Below are positions 1 through 6,789 of a stretch of DNA of 10,594 nt, piece by piece (position 1 is the stretch's first letter; each line of letters starts with the position of its first letter). The notes beneath the pieces are model-generated. The model was not told where the DNA came from. It made no database searches and saw nothing but the letters and a program-made list of their open reading frames with translations. The stretch comes from Bacteroidales bacterium (GTDB lineage Bacteria; Bacteroidota; Bacteroidia; Bacteroidales; UBA7960), in contig SKNE01000003.1 of assembly GCA_007120675.1 (NCBI GenBank), forward strand, positions 1 to 10,594, written 5' to 3'. The translations under genes and the position numbers were made by a program.

Positions 1-74
1 ACAGGGCGCTTGATGAGGCCCTGGCATTTGTGAAGGCCACCATGGAAGTCCCAGGGGAACAAGAGAAGCCCTGA
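1..74 (+). CDS. 3' end of an unidentified gene upstream of batA (partial)
   Basis: Reading frame 3 is open from the window edge to a TGA at 72-74, while the other two plus frames stop within about 35 bases. The visible 23 residues (ending ...VPGEQEKP) are a mixed helical segment with no recognisable motif. In Bacteroidetes bat clusters the genes just before batA usually encode a DUF58 protein or a small membrane protein of the same cluster, so this is probably one of those. That is inference from position, as the fragment is too short to identify. It ends 84 bp before batA on the same strand, which fits one transcription unit. Confidence 0.5.
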   Translation, partial: RALDEALAFVKATMEVPGEQEKP

Positions 75-124
75 CGATGTGATTCATGTAGTGGCCAAAA
101 AATGAGAAGGAATGCTCAGTCTGT

Positions 125-145
125 CCGGCTTCACAGCTAAGCCGG
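125..145 (+). promoter_or_regulatory. Stem-loop in the leader just upstream of batA
   Basis: A perfect 7-bp inverted repeat (CCGGCTT at 125-131, AAGCCGG at 139-145) with a 7-nt loop lies 13 bases before the batA ATG. It can be extended by two G-T wobbles. There is no T-run after it, so it is not a standard intrinsic terminator. It could be a 5' mRNA structure that stabilises the batA message or affects translation from the AAAGGA at 149-154. The structure is read directly from the sequence; the role is inference. Confidence 0.4.
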
Positions 146-158
146 GTTAAAGGATATA

Positions 159-1157
159 ATGATGTTCACTGGTATTGAATTTGCCCATCCTGCTGCTTTT
201 GTGCTGTTGGCCTTGCTTCCGGCGATGGTGGCATACCATTACTACAGGGGGAGAAAACGGATGGCAGATATCCGCTATGTGCATGCATCCTTTGTTGAAG
301 GTGTCCGGAAAAGCTTGCGCTTGCGCTTCATCCATCTGCCCGCCTTCCTTCGCTTGCTGGCCATCGGTATGCTGATCATTGCCCTGGCACGCCCACAGAT
401 CAGCTCAAGCAGCAGGGAGGTGACCATCGAGGGGATCGACATCATGATCTGCCTGGACATTTCTGGCTCCATGCTCGCTGAGGATTTTCAGCCTAACCGC
501 ATGGAGGCCGCCAAGCAGACAGCCCTGGAGTTTGTCGACATGCGGCCAAATGACCGCATTGGGATGACAGTATTCAGCGGGGAGAGCTTTACCCTTGTCC
601 CCCTGACCACTGATCACGCTCTACTTCGTGAGCTGGGGTCATCCGTCAGTACTGGCATGGTGCAGGATGGCACAGCCATCGGTGATGGGTTGGCCACGGC
701 CATCAACGGGTTGCGCGACTCCGATGCCGTCAGCCGGGTAGTGGTCCTGCTCACCGACGGCATCAACAATACCGGGGTGATCGATCCCATGACGGCGGCT
801 GAGATCGCTGCTTTGATGGATATCCGCGTATATACCATTGGGGTGGGAAGCAGTGGTCCTGTCCCCTACCCTTTTCAGACGCCCTTTGGCGTACAATACC
901 GTGATGTGGAGATCCCTGTGGACGAAGACTTGTTGCAGGAGATGGCATCAGTCACCGGGGGTGCATACTACTGGGCTGATAGCCAGGATGCCCTGGAGCA
1001 GGTCTACCAGGACATTGACAGGCTGGAAAGGAGCATCATTGAGCACAGTGAGCTGGTGCTTGTGAGCGACAGCTTTCTGCCCTTGCTGCTGCTGGCCCTT
1101 GTTTTCCTGCTACTGGAAGGTGTGTTGCGCCACACCTGGTTGCGCGCAACGCCCTGA
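159..1157 (+). CDS. batA: BatA: membrane-anchored VWA-domain protein
   Basis: A 332-residue VWA protein of the Bat/aerotolerance family. Two hydrophobic segments (about residues 11-29 and 61-77) precede the VWA domain (about 92-290), and a third (about 305-325) follows it, so the VWA domain should face the periplasm. The MIDAS metal site is complete: D100-I-S102-G-S104, T172 and D200 (in TDG). Family knowledge: BatA and BatB interact in an envelope complex tied to a MoxR-type AAA+ ATPase; disruption of the bat operon in Bacteroides fragilis reduced aerotolerance, though the biochemical role is unsettled. Two adjacent ATGs (159 and 162) are possible starts. The AGGA at 151-154 is spaced slightly better for 162. 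It heads the visible bat genes and is followed 70 bp later by its paralogue batB. The length is normal for the family. Confidence 0.93.
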   Translation: MMFTGIEFAHPAAFVLLALLPAMVAYHYYRGRKRMADIRYVHASFVEGVRKSLRLRFIHLPAFLRLLAIGMLIIALARPQISSSSREVTIEGIDIMICLDISGSMLAEDFQPNRMEAAKQTALEFVDMRPNDRIGMTVFSGESFTLVPLTTDHALLRELGSSVSTGMVQDGTAIGDGLATAINGLRDSDAVSRVVVLLTDGINNTGVIDPMTAAEIAALMDIRVYTIGVGSSGPVPYPFQTPFGVQYRDVEIPVDEDLLQEMASVTGGAYYWADSQDALEQVYQDIDRLERSIIEHSELVLVSDSFLPLLLLALVFLLLEGVLRHTWLRATP

Positions 1158-1227
1158 CCAATGCTAAAGCATTTGTTTCGGAAATAACCGATAAATAAAT
1201 AATAATCAATTAATTGAGCATTAAGAC
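1158..1227 (+). promoter_or_regulatory. AT-rich batA-batB spacer with a 12-bp palindrome
   Basis: This 70-bp spacer is strikingly AT-rich compared with the flanking genes, especially 1181-1224. It contains a short AATGC/GCATT hairpin (about 1160-1173), an ATAA-repeat run (about 1190-1205), and a perfect 12-bp palindrome TCAATTAATTGA at 1206-1217, ten bases before the batB ATG. There is no clear Shine-Dalgarno before batB, which is common in Bacteroidetes. It may simply be an unstructured leader favouring translation initiation, or an RNA processing or internal promoter site. I could not find a good match to the Bacteroidetes -7/-33 consensus. Confidence 0.3.
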
Positions 1228-2268
1228 ATGGACATGATCAGGTACGAGCATCCCGAGCTGTTTGTCCTCTTTCTGTTGCTGCCTTTCATGGCCGTGCTCT
1301 TCCTTTTGGCCCGCTGGCTCAGACGGCGTGCCCTGGGGCGCTTTGCCGGGGCAGAGCAGGTGTCAAAGCTGATGCCCTGGGCTTCCCCCAGCAGGCCCTG
1401 GATCAAGTTTTTCATGTTTTTGCTGGCCTTTTCAGCCGTCATCATGGCTGCGATCAATCCACAGACCGGCAGCCGCATGGAAGAAGCACACAGGAAAGGG
1501 ATAGAGCTTGTGGTGGCCCTTGATGTGAGCCGGAGCATGCTGGCACAGGATGTACGTCCCAGCAGGCTTGAGCGGGCCAGGCTGGCTGTCAACCGCCTGA
1601 TCGACCAGCTGGAGCAGGATCGTTTTGCCCTGGTGCTTTTTGCCGGCAGTGCCCATACCCAGGTGCCGCTGACATCGGACTACCGTGCGGCCAGGATGCT
1701 GCTGCGTTCAGCCGGAACGGAATCGGTGGCTGTCCAGGGTACAGACATTGGCAGGGCCCTGCAGAGATCCATCGCCTCTTTCTCTTCCCGTGAGGGGCCG
1801 GAGCGCGTGATCATCCTGTTAAGCGACGGAGAGAGTCACGAAGGCGACCCCCTTCACTACGCCCGGCTGGCAAGTGAACAGGGTATTGTCATCCACACGG
1901 TGGGCGTTGGGAGCCGCGAAGGTGCCCCCATCCCCATCCGGGAGAATGGCAGCACCAGGGGCTTTCTGCGCGACAGGGAGGGAAATACCGTGATCAGCCG
2001 CTACGATGAGGCCCTGATGAGAAGCCTGGCAGAGGAGACTGGCGGCCTGTTCCGCCATGGCAGTGGCGCGGACATGGGACTGGACGACATCCTCGGACAC
2101 ATCCGTTCACTGGAAAGGGAAGCTTATGAAAGCAAGGTGTTTACGGAATACGAGAGTCGCTACCGGCTGTTTGTGATCCTGGCACTCATTTTGCTGGTGG
2201 CCGACTGGCTGATGCCGGACAGGCGGAGTCCTTGGCTAAACAGCGAAAAAATCTTTGGAACCAGATAA
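1228..2268 (+). CDS. batB: BatB: membrane-anchored VWA-domain protein
   Basis: A 346-residue paralogue of the preceding gene. Hydrophobic segments at about residues 11-28 and 59-76 are followed by a VWA domain (about 91-290), then a C-terminal membrane segment (about 313-328) and a short basic tail. The MIDAS residues are all present: D99-V-S101-R-S103, T172 and D200 (in SDG). The sequence Q-D-V-R-P-S-R after the MIDAS and T-H-T-Q-V-P-L-T-type strands are typical of BatB. As in BatA, the VWA domain is expected to be periplasmic and to bind a divalent metal when engaging a partner. An alternative ATG at codon 3 (1234) cannot be excluded. It is followed 18-42 bp later by batC, consistent with one operon. 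No key residue is missing and the length is normal. Confidence 0.93.
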   Translation: MDMIRYEHPELFVLFLLLPFMAVLFLLARWLRRRALGRFAGAEQVSKLMPWASPSRPWIKFFMFLLAFSAVIMAAINPQTGSRMEEAHRKGIELVVALDVSRSMLAQDVRPSRLERARLAVNRLIDQLEQDRFALVLFAGSAHTQVPLTSDYRAARMLLRSAGTESVAVQGTDIGRALQRSIASFSSREGPERVIILLSDGESHEGDPLHYARLASEQGIVIHTVGVGSREGAPIPIRENGSTRGFLRDREGNTVISRYDEALMRSLAEETGGLFRHGSGADMGLDDILGHIRSLEREAYESKVFTEYESRYRLFVILALILLVADWLMPDRRSPWLNSEKIFGTR

Positions 2269-2310
2269 ATCGCCCTTAGTGCGGAGATGACCATACAAAG
2301 CAATGGACCT

Positions 2311-3042
2311 ATGAAACCATGTCAAATCATGTTACTACCAGCCCTCTTGCTGACCTTTTACGGTGCCCTGCAGGCCAGCGATGCACGCTCCCATGTGAGG
2401 GAGGGTAACAGCCATTTTGAAGAGGGCAGGTACGTGGATGCTGAGGTGGCCTACCGCCGGGCCCTGGAAGCTGATGAGGCCAATTTCACGGCCCTGTTCA
2501 ACCTGGGCAATGCCCTGTACAAGCAGGGTCGCCTGGAAGAGGCAGCCGAACTGTTTGATGCGTTGTCGCACATGGCACCTGGGGACCGCGAGCGTGCCAA
2601 TGCCTTTCACAACCTGGGCAATTCCCGCCTGGGAGCAGGGCAGGTAGCAGAAAGCATTGACGCCTATAAAGGGGCATTGCGTATTGAACCAGGGGATGAA
2701 GACACCCGTTATAATTTGGCCTATGCCATGCAATTGCTGGACGACATGCCACCCCAGCAGCAGGAGCCTGAGCCATCGCCTGACGGTGACAATGGGGATG
2801 ACCAGGAGCCTGACGATGGTCAGTCCCCCGAAGATCAGGCAGGTGACGATGACCAGGAGATGGACGGGGACCAGCCGGCTGGTGATCAGCAAGATGGTGC
2901 CCGGGGGCAGTCTGAACAACTTAGCCACGAAGAGGCCATGAGCCTGCTGGATGCGCTCCGCCAGCAGGAGCAGGAGGTGCAGGAAAAAATCAACAGGGAT
3001 GACCAGAGAAGTGAGCCACACGCAACAGAAAGGGAATGGTGA
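2311..3042 (+). CDS. batC: BatC: exported TPR protein with acidic linker
   Basis: A 243-residue protein (251 if the in-frame ATG at 2287 is used). I prefer 2311 because it gives a compact signal peptide: MKP, a leucine-rich core, and a likely cut near L-Q-A-S at about residues 20-23. The GGAG at 2283-2286 abuts the ATG at 2287 and so is a poor guide. Three TPR motifs follow (about 25-58, 59-92 and 96-129), with the F-N-L-G-N and Y-N-L-A-Y signatures, and a partial fourth repeat. Residues about 147-200 are a low-complexity D/E/Q/P/G linker. A helical C-terminal segment (about 204-228, S-L-L-D-A-L-R-Q-Q-E) and a terminal E-W are like those of other BatC proteins. The TPR domain is a probable docking surface for BatA/BatB. 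The stop codon overlaps the next start by 7 bp, implying translational coupling. Confidence 0.88.
   Translation: MKPCQIMLLPALLLTFYGALQASDARSHVREGNSHFEEGRYVDAEVAYRRALEADEANFTALFNLGNALYKQGRLEEAAELFDALSHMAPGDRERANAFHNLGNSRLGAGQVAESIDAYKGALRIEPGDEDTRYNLAYAMQLLDDMPPQQQEPEPSPDGDNGDDQEPDDGQSPEDQAGDDDQEMDGDQPAGDQQDGARGQSEQLSHEEAMSLLDALRQQEQEVQEKINRDDQRSEPHATEREW
2797..2859 (+). repeat. Short in-frame repeats coding the acidic linker of BatC
   Basis: The 12-mer GATGACCAGGAG occurs at 2797-2808 and again at 2848-2859, both in the batC frame and encoding D-D-Q-E. The sequence between carries related GACGATG and GATCAG variants. This is a low-complexity coding repeat behind the acidic, glutamine-rich linker, and such linkers commonly change length by slippage. 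It is read directly from the sequence; functional meaning beyond a flexible, negatively charged tether is inference. Confidence 0.5.
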
Positions 3043-5660
3043 GGAATAAAACATACCTGCTGCTTGTTGTCAGCCTGTGGATGCTGACGGGCTTCAACAC
3101 CTTGCTGGCCGGTGAGGTGCAAGTGTCTGTCACGGCCCCATCGTCTGTTGCCACCGGTGAGCGCTTCAGACTCAGCTTTTCGGTCAATGCCCAGCCGGAT
3201 CGTTTCGACGCGCCCTCATTCGAAGGATTCAGGGTCCTCTCCGGTCCCAGCCAATCCACCAGCACCTCCACACAAATCATCAACAACCAGGTCACCACAA
3301 GCATCAGCATATCCTACAATTATGTGCTGGAAGCACCGGAGGAAGGGCGGTTCCGGCTGGCTCCCTTCACAGCCATCGTGGATGGCCAGGCCCACCGGAG
3401 CGAGCCGGTGGAGATATTGGTGACAGATGCGCCCGCGGCCACCGGGAGACCACAACAAGATCCCCCGCCAACACAAAGGACGCAGCCCACCAGGGAGGAT
3501 ATTTTTATCCGTACCGTGGTGGACGATGATACCCCTTTCAGGGGACAGCAGGTCATTGTCAGCTTTCAGCTGTACACCCGCCTGAGCATTACCAATTATA
3601 CCATCGAGACGCTGCCGGCTTTTCAGGCCATGTGGACAGAAAACATCACCGGTGGCAGGCAGCCTGCCGTTCGTACCGAGGTGATCAACGGCATCACCTA
3701 CCAGGTGGCTGAGATACGCCGGGTGGCTGCCTTTCCCCAGCGCAGCGGCGAGCTGCGCATCGAGCCCCTCGAGGTGGAGGCCACCGTCAGGATGCCTGTA
3801 TCCGGTCAGCGAAGGCCCGGCAGTATTTTTGACGACTTCTTTGGCGGCTCACCCTTTGACAGGTTCCAGACCATACCACACAAAGTGCGCTCTGAACCCA
3901 TCACCCTGCAGGTCCGGCCCCTGCCACAGGAAGGCAGGCCGGACAGCTTCTCGGGTCTGGTGGGACATTTTGATATGGAAGCAAGCATCAGTCATGAGGA
4001 GCTTCAGCTGAACGATGCGGCCAACTTGCGTGTCCTCATCCGCGGACAAGGGAATGTGCGCTTGTCGGAAGCCCCCTCCATTGCGTTTCCCAGGCACCTG
4101 GAAGTGTTTGACCCGCAAATCAATGATGAGATCGTGGCTGACAGGCAGGGGGTCAGTGGCAGCAGGGAGTTTGACTACGTCATCATCGCGCGCAGCGGTG
4201 GACTGACAGAGATACCGGGGTTTGAATTCAGTTATTTTGATCCCGACAGGGCCGTTTACAGGACACTTGGTTCGGGACCCTTTCAGCTGCGTGTTGAAGG
4301 GCTTGGCGCAGAGGCCATGGAGGGCAGGCCAGCCCGGTCGGATGCCTCCCTGCTGTCGGATGATATCCGGTTTATCAGGACACAGCCCGCCACCTGGGTG
4401 ACAACGGATTACCTGTTCTTCCGCAGCCTGCCCTTTTACCTGCTGCTACTCCTCCCCTTCCTGCTGCTTACCATCGTGTTGCTTCTCTGGAGGAGGCGGT
4501 TACATATGCTGCAGGATGAGGCCGGAATGCGCACCAGGAAGGCTCGAAGGATGGCGGTCAAAAGGCTGCGCAATGCCGAGCTGCTCATGAAAAAAGGAAA
4601 GAAGGAGGCGTTCTTTGATGAGGTGTCCAGGGCCATGTGGGATTATGTTTCTCACAAGCTGAACATACCGGGGTCCAGGCTGAACAAGGACAATGTGGGA
4701 CAAGCCTTCAGGCAGGGGGGCGTGAACGAGGCGCTTGCAGGGCGTTTTCTTGAGGGGCTCCAGGAGTGTGAGTTCGCACGATTTGCCCCGCAGGGCAGTG
4801 ACAGTCCCATGCAACGCACCTACCAAACGGCCCTGGAGACACTGACCACATTGGAAAAGGAACTGAGCAGGACGCCGGGACCAAAAAACAAGGGGAGCAA
4901 ACCCTACGCACTCCTTTTTCTCCTGCTGCTTCTCTCACCCATGCAGCTCTCCGCCGCCATTACTTCGGCCGACCTGCTGATGGAAAAGGGCAATGAGGCT
5001 TACCTGGGTGAGCGTTACCGTGAAGCCATTGAGATATACATGGAGGTGGTTGATGGGGGTTGGTCATCGGCTACCCTGTATTATAACCTGGCCAATGCGT
5101 GGTACAAGGAGGGCAGGTATGGAAAGGCCATCCTTTACTATGAGCGTGCCCTCAGGCTCAGTCCGCGCGACGAAGCCATTGAGCACAACCTGCGCCTGGC
5201 CCGTGAGCAGCTCACCGACCGCATAGAGCCGCTGCCGAAGCTCTTCCTGCTGGAATGGCGGGATGCCTTTACAGGCAGGTACAGCGTGGATTCATGGGCT
5301 TACATCACGCTTGTGCTGGCGTTCCTTGTCGCCCTTTCGCTGGCTTTTTATTTCACGATGCGAAGGGCCGCAGCCAGGAAGCTGGCCATGGCGGCCGGCC
5401 TCTTATTCCTGCTGATGACCTCCATGGCCTTCTATGCTGCCTCCCGGCAGTACAAGGTGCTTCATGAACAAGAATTGGCCATTGTTTTGCATTCCCGCGT
5501 GGTGGCTAAAAGTTCTCCCGGGGAAAGGGGCATTGACCTCTTTGTTGTGCATGAGGGGACCAAGGTGGAGATCACCAGTGAATTGATGGGATGGTACGAG
5601 GTTCGCTTGCCCAACGGCAATGTGGGCTGGGTCAGTGCGGATTCACTGGCATCCATCTGA
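3036..5660 (+). CDS. batD: BatD-BatE fusion protein (aerotolerance, Ig-like + TPR + SH3)
   Basis: One uninterrupted 874-residue ORF covers what are normally two genes. Residues 1-25 are a signal peptide. About 27-425 are BatD periplasmic beta-rich domains, with a proline-rich linker near 132-150 and the F-D-D-F-F-G-G-S-P-F motif at 265-274. Residues 466-485 are a membrane helix followed by R-R-R, then a cytoplasmic helical segment to about 610. From 617 the sequence is BatE-like: lysines, a leucine-rich core (624-633) and an L-S-A-A signal-peptidase-like site (638-641). Two TPRs follow (about 645-678 and 680-713), two membrane helices (about 755-774 and 783-800), and a C-terminal bacterial SH3 domain (about 815-874, ending G-W-V-S). 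BatD alone is usually near 600 residues and BatE near 250-270, so the sum fits. No stop or frameshift separates the halves, and no ATG precedes the inner signal sequence closely. The start overlaps batC by 7 bp. The BatD and BatE assignments are firm; whether the product stays as one chain is unknown. Confidence 0.9.
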   Translation: MVRNKTYLLLVVSLWMLTGFNTLLAGEVQVSVTAPSSVATGERFRLSFSVNAQPDRFDAPSFEGFRVLSGPSQSTSTSTQIINNQVTTSISISYNYVLEAPEEGRFRLAPFTAIVDGQAHRSEPVEILVTDAPAATGRPQQDPPPTQRTQPTREDIFIRTVVDDDTPFRGQQVIVSFQLYTRLSITNYTIETLPAFQAMWTENITGGRQPAVRTEVINGITYQVAEIRRVAAFPQRSGELRIEPLEVEATVRMPVSGQRRPGSIFDDFFGGSPFDRFQTIPHKVRSEPITLQVRPLPQEGRPDSFSGLVGHFDMEASISHEELQLNDAANLRVLIRGQGNVRLSEAPSIAFPRHLEVFDPQINDEIVADRQGVSGSREFDYVIIARSGGLTEIPGFEFSYFDPDRAVYRTLGSGPFQLRVEGLGAEAMEGRPARSDASLLSDDIRFIRTQPATWVTTDYLFFRSLPFYLLLLLPFLLLTIVLLLWRRRLHMLQDEAGMRTRKARRMAVKRLRNAELLMKKGKKEAFFDEVSRAMWDYVSHKLNIPGSRLNKDNVGQAFRQGGVNEALAGRFLEGLQECEFARFAPQGSDSPMQRTYQTALETLTTLEKELSRTPGPKNKGSKPYALLFLLLLLSPMQLSAAITSADLLMEKGNEAYLGERYREAIEIYMEVVDGGWSSATLYYNLANAWYKEGRYGKAILYYERALRLSPRDEAIEHNLRLAREQLTDRIEPLPKLFLLEWRDAFTGRYSVDSWAYITLVLAFLVALSLAFYFTMRRAAARKLAMAAGLLFLLMTSMAFYAASRQYKVLHEQELAIVLHSRVVAKSSPGERGIDLFVVHEGTKVEITSELMGWYEVRLPNGNVGWVSADSLASI

Positions 5661-5690
5661 TTCGGGAAGCTTTCGGATCTTTGGGTTTTT

Positions 5691-5706
5691 CCCCTGGCTT
5701 CAGGGG
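5691..5706. terminator. Hairpin between the convergent bat and spy-like genes
   Basis: A perfect 6-bp stem (CCCCTG 5691-5696, CAGGGG 5701-5706) with a 4-nt loop lies in the 57-bp gap between two converging genes. This is where a shared terminator would be expected. A run of five T lies on the 5' side in the plus direction (5686-5690), so neither strand has the classic U-tract after the stem. It may be a weak bidirectional terminator or a 3'-end stabiliser. Structure seen, function inferred from position. Confidence 0.4.
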
Positions 5707-5717
5707 ATCCCGGTATG

Positions 5718-6218
5718 TCAGGGCCTTTCCTGGCGGTGGCGTCTTTGTGCCTCGCGAAACAGCATGCGGTTGAAATCGCGCTCTGCTTCGAAGAGCAGCG
5801 CGACCTGGTGCATGCTGATCACCTCTGAAAGCTTCTGACTGTATTCACGCCGGAGCGCTGCAGAATCTTCGAAACGCTTCAGCTCAGCTTCCACAAATGC
5901 CGCGGCTTCCTCTTCACTCATCTCTTCAACGGGTGGCCACTCCTCCCGCTGCCCGCGGAATGTTTCGGAAAGACCCTGTACTTTTTCGGTATAGCTGTTG
6001 TAAATGGGCCAGAACTCCCTGGCTTCGGCCGGGCTAAGTGACAGGTGGCGGGTGATATAAGATACCCTGCGCGCTTCAATGGCCTCTTTGCGCTCGTCCA
6101 TTGAACGGTCGGCTTGCCTCTGGCCGCGGGGAGCCTGTGCCGCAGATGCACTGAAGCTGATCAACAGAAGCAGGCTGATCAGCGATGCAAAGAATATGTT
6201 CTTGTGAATGGTTTTCAT
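5718..6218 (-). CDS. Small exported Spy/CpxP-like protein (sensor of ECF system)
   Basis: A 166-residue protein. Residues 1-26 form a clear signal peptide (M-K-T-I-H-K, hydrophobic core, A-S-A|A), so the mature protein is periplasmic. The mature part is almost all charged helix. The segment 54-76 (Y-I-T-R-H-L-S-L-S-P-A-E-A-R-E-F-W-P-I-Y-N) matches the L-L-T/S-P-x-E-A-x-x-F-W-P-x-Y-N pattern common in Bacteroidetes Spy/CpxP-like proteins that sit beside ECF sigma genes. Family members are helical periplasmic chaperone or stress-adaptor proteins; the ligand here is unknown. Its start lies 11 bp after the stop of the membrane protein gene upstream, so it is very likely the last gene of the sigma-factor operon. 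It converges with the bat genes. Confidence 0.75.
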   Translation of the reverse strand: MKTIHKNIFFASLISLLLLISFSASAAQAPRGQRQADRSMDERKEAIEARRVSYITRHLSLSPAEAREFWPIYNSYTEKVQGLSETFRGQREEWPPVEEMSEEEAAAFVEAELKRFEDSAALRREYSQKLSEVISMHQVALLFEAERDFNRMLFREAQRRHRQERP

Positions 6219-6229
6219 GCCGGTCTATA

Positions 6230-6745
6230 TTAGTCAAGGGAAGACAAAAGGTACTGGCTGTCGATGCCAAAATACCGGGACTGTTCAAAGAGCTCCTCCA
6301 TCAACTCATCATCATATAAGGATAATTCGCCCAATCCATCATCCAGTCCGAACAGTATATCCTCTGCCGTGATGTCTGAGTCAAGGACCAGGTCGTACAG
6401 GAGCAGTTGATCCATCTCCATGGCATAATAATCAAGGGCTTCCCGGTCGGGCTCCAGGGCCAGCTGTCCGTTCAGGCCGTCGTCCCGTATCCAAAGGAGG
6501 CTGATACCTACGATCAACGCCAGCAGGAAGGTGGCCATAAGGGGTACCAGCCTTTGCGCACCGGGTACGGTAAATCCGGCGAACTGCCGCTGGCCTTTCT
6601 CCTTGATTCTGTCCTGTATACTGCCATGCAGCTGGTCAAAATAGGCTTCCGGGACCCGGAATCCCTGGTCATTGCCTGGCGGATCCAGGCTGCTGCCCAG
6701 GGCTTTTAGTTCTTCAGCGATATGATGTTTGTTCTCTTTTTCCAT
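6230..6745 (-). CDS. Putative anti-sigma factor, single-pass membrane protein
   Basis: A 171-residue protein with a charged N-terminal region, one membrane helix (about residues 66-86) and a strongly acidic C-terminal tail rich in D, E, L and Y. The N-terminal part contains F-R-V-P-E-A-Y-F-D-Q-L (29-39), a motif seen in many uncharacterised Bacteroidetes proteins encoded directly after ECF sigma genes. There is no H-x3-C-x2-C zinc anti-sigma motif; in fact there are no cysteines. The layout (cytoplasmic N-terminus, one helix, extracytoplasmic tail) and position (44 bp after the sigma gene, 11 bp before a secreted sensor-like protein) argue for an anti-sigma role. That role is inference; no enzyme domain is visible. 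An AGGA-type sequence lies just before the ATG. Confidence 0.65.
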   Translation of the reverse strand: MEKENKHHIAEELKALGSSLDPPGNDQGFRVPEAYFDQLHGSIQDRIKEKGQRQFAGFTVPGAQRLVPLMATFLLALIVGISLLWIRDDGLNGQLALEPDREALDYYAMEMDQLLLYDLVLDSDITAEDILFGLDDGLGELSLYDDELMEELFEQSRYFGIDSQYLLSSLD

Positions 6746-6789
6746 TGTTCCTGTTGCTATTGGGTTAGACAGCTTATGGGCCGGAGGGT

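Noticed and set aside
102..140. A 12-codon ORF (ATG 102, TAA 138-140) before batA
   Set aside because: Too short, with no ribosome-binding sequence; its end falls within the stem-loop. A leader peptide cannot be excluded, but nothing supports it.
2335..3054. A 239-codon minus-strand ORF opposite batC
   Set aside because: It lies entirely opposite batC, and the hydrophobic leucine/valine-rich translation is the complement of the acidic linker and TPR codons. No start context or domain.
2287..5660. Idea that the bat region is a new defence or toxin system built from VWA and TPR proteins
   Set aside because: Order and domains match the known Bat aerotolerance operon closely; there is no nuclease, protease or toxin domain.
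5704..5711. GGGATCCC palindrome in the convergent gap
   Set aside because: An 8-bp palindrome with no loop; expected by chance at this GC and explained by adjacency to the hairpin arm.
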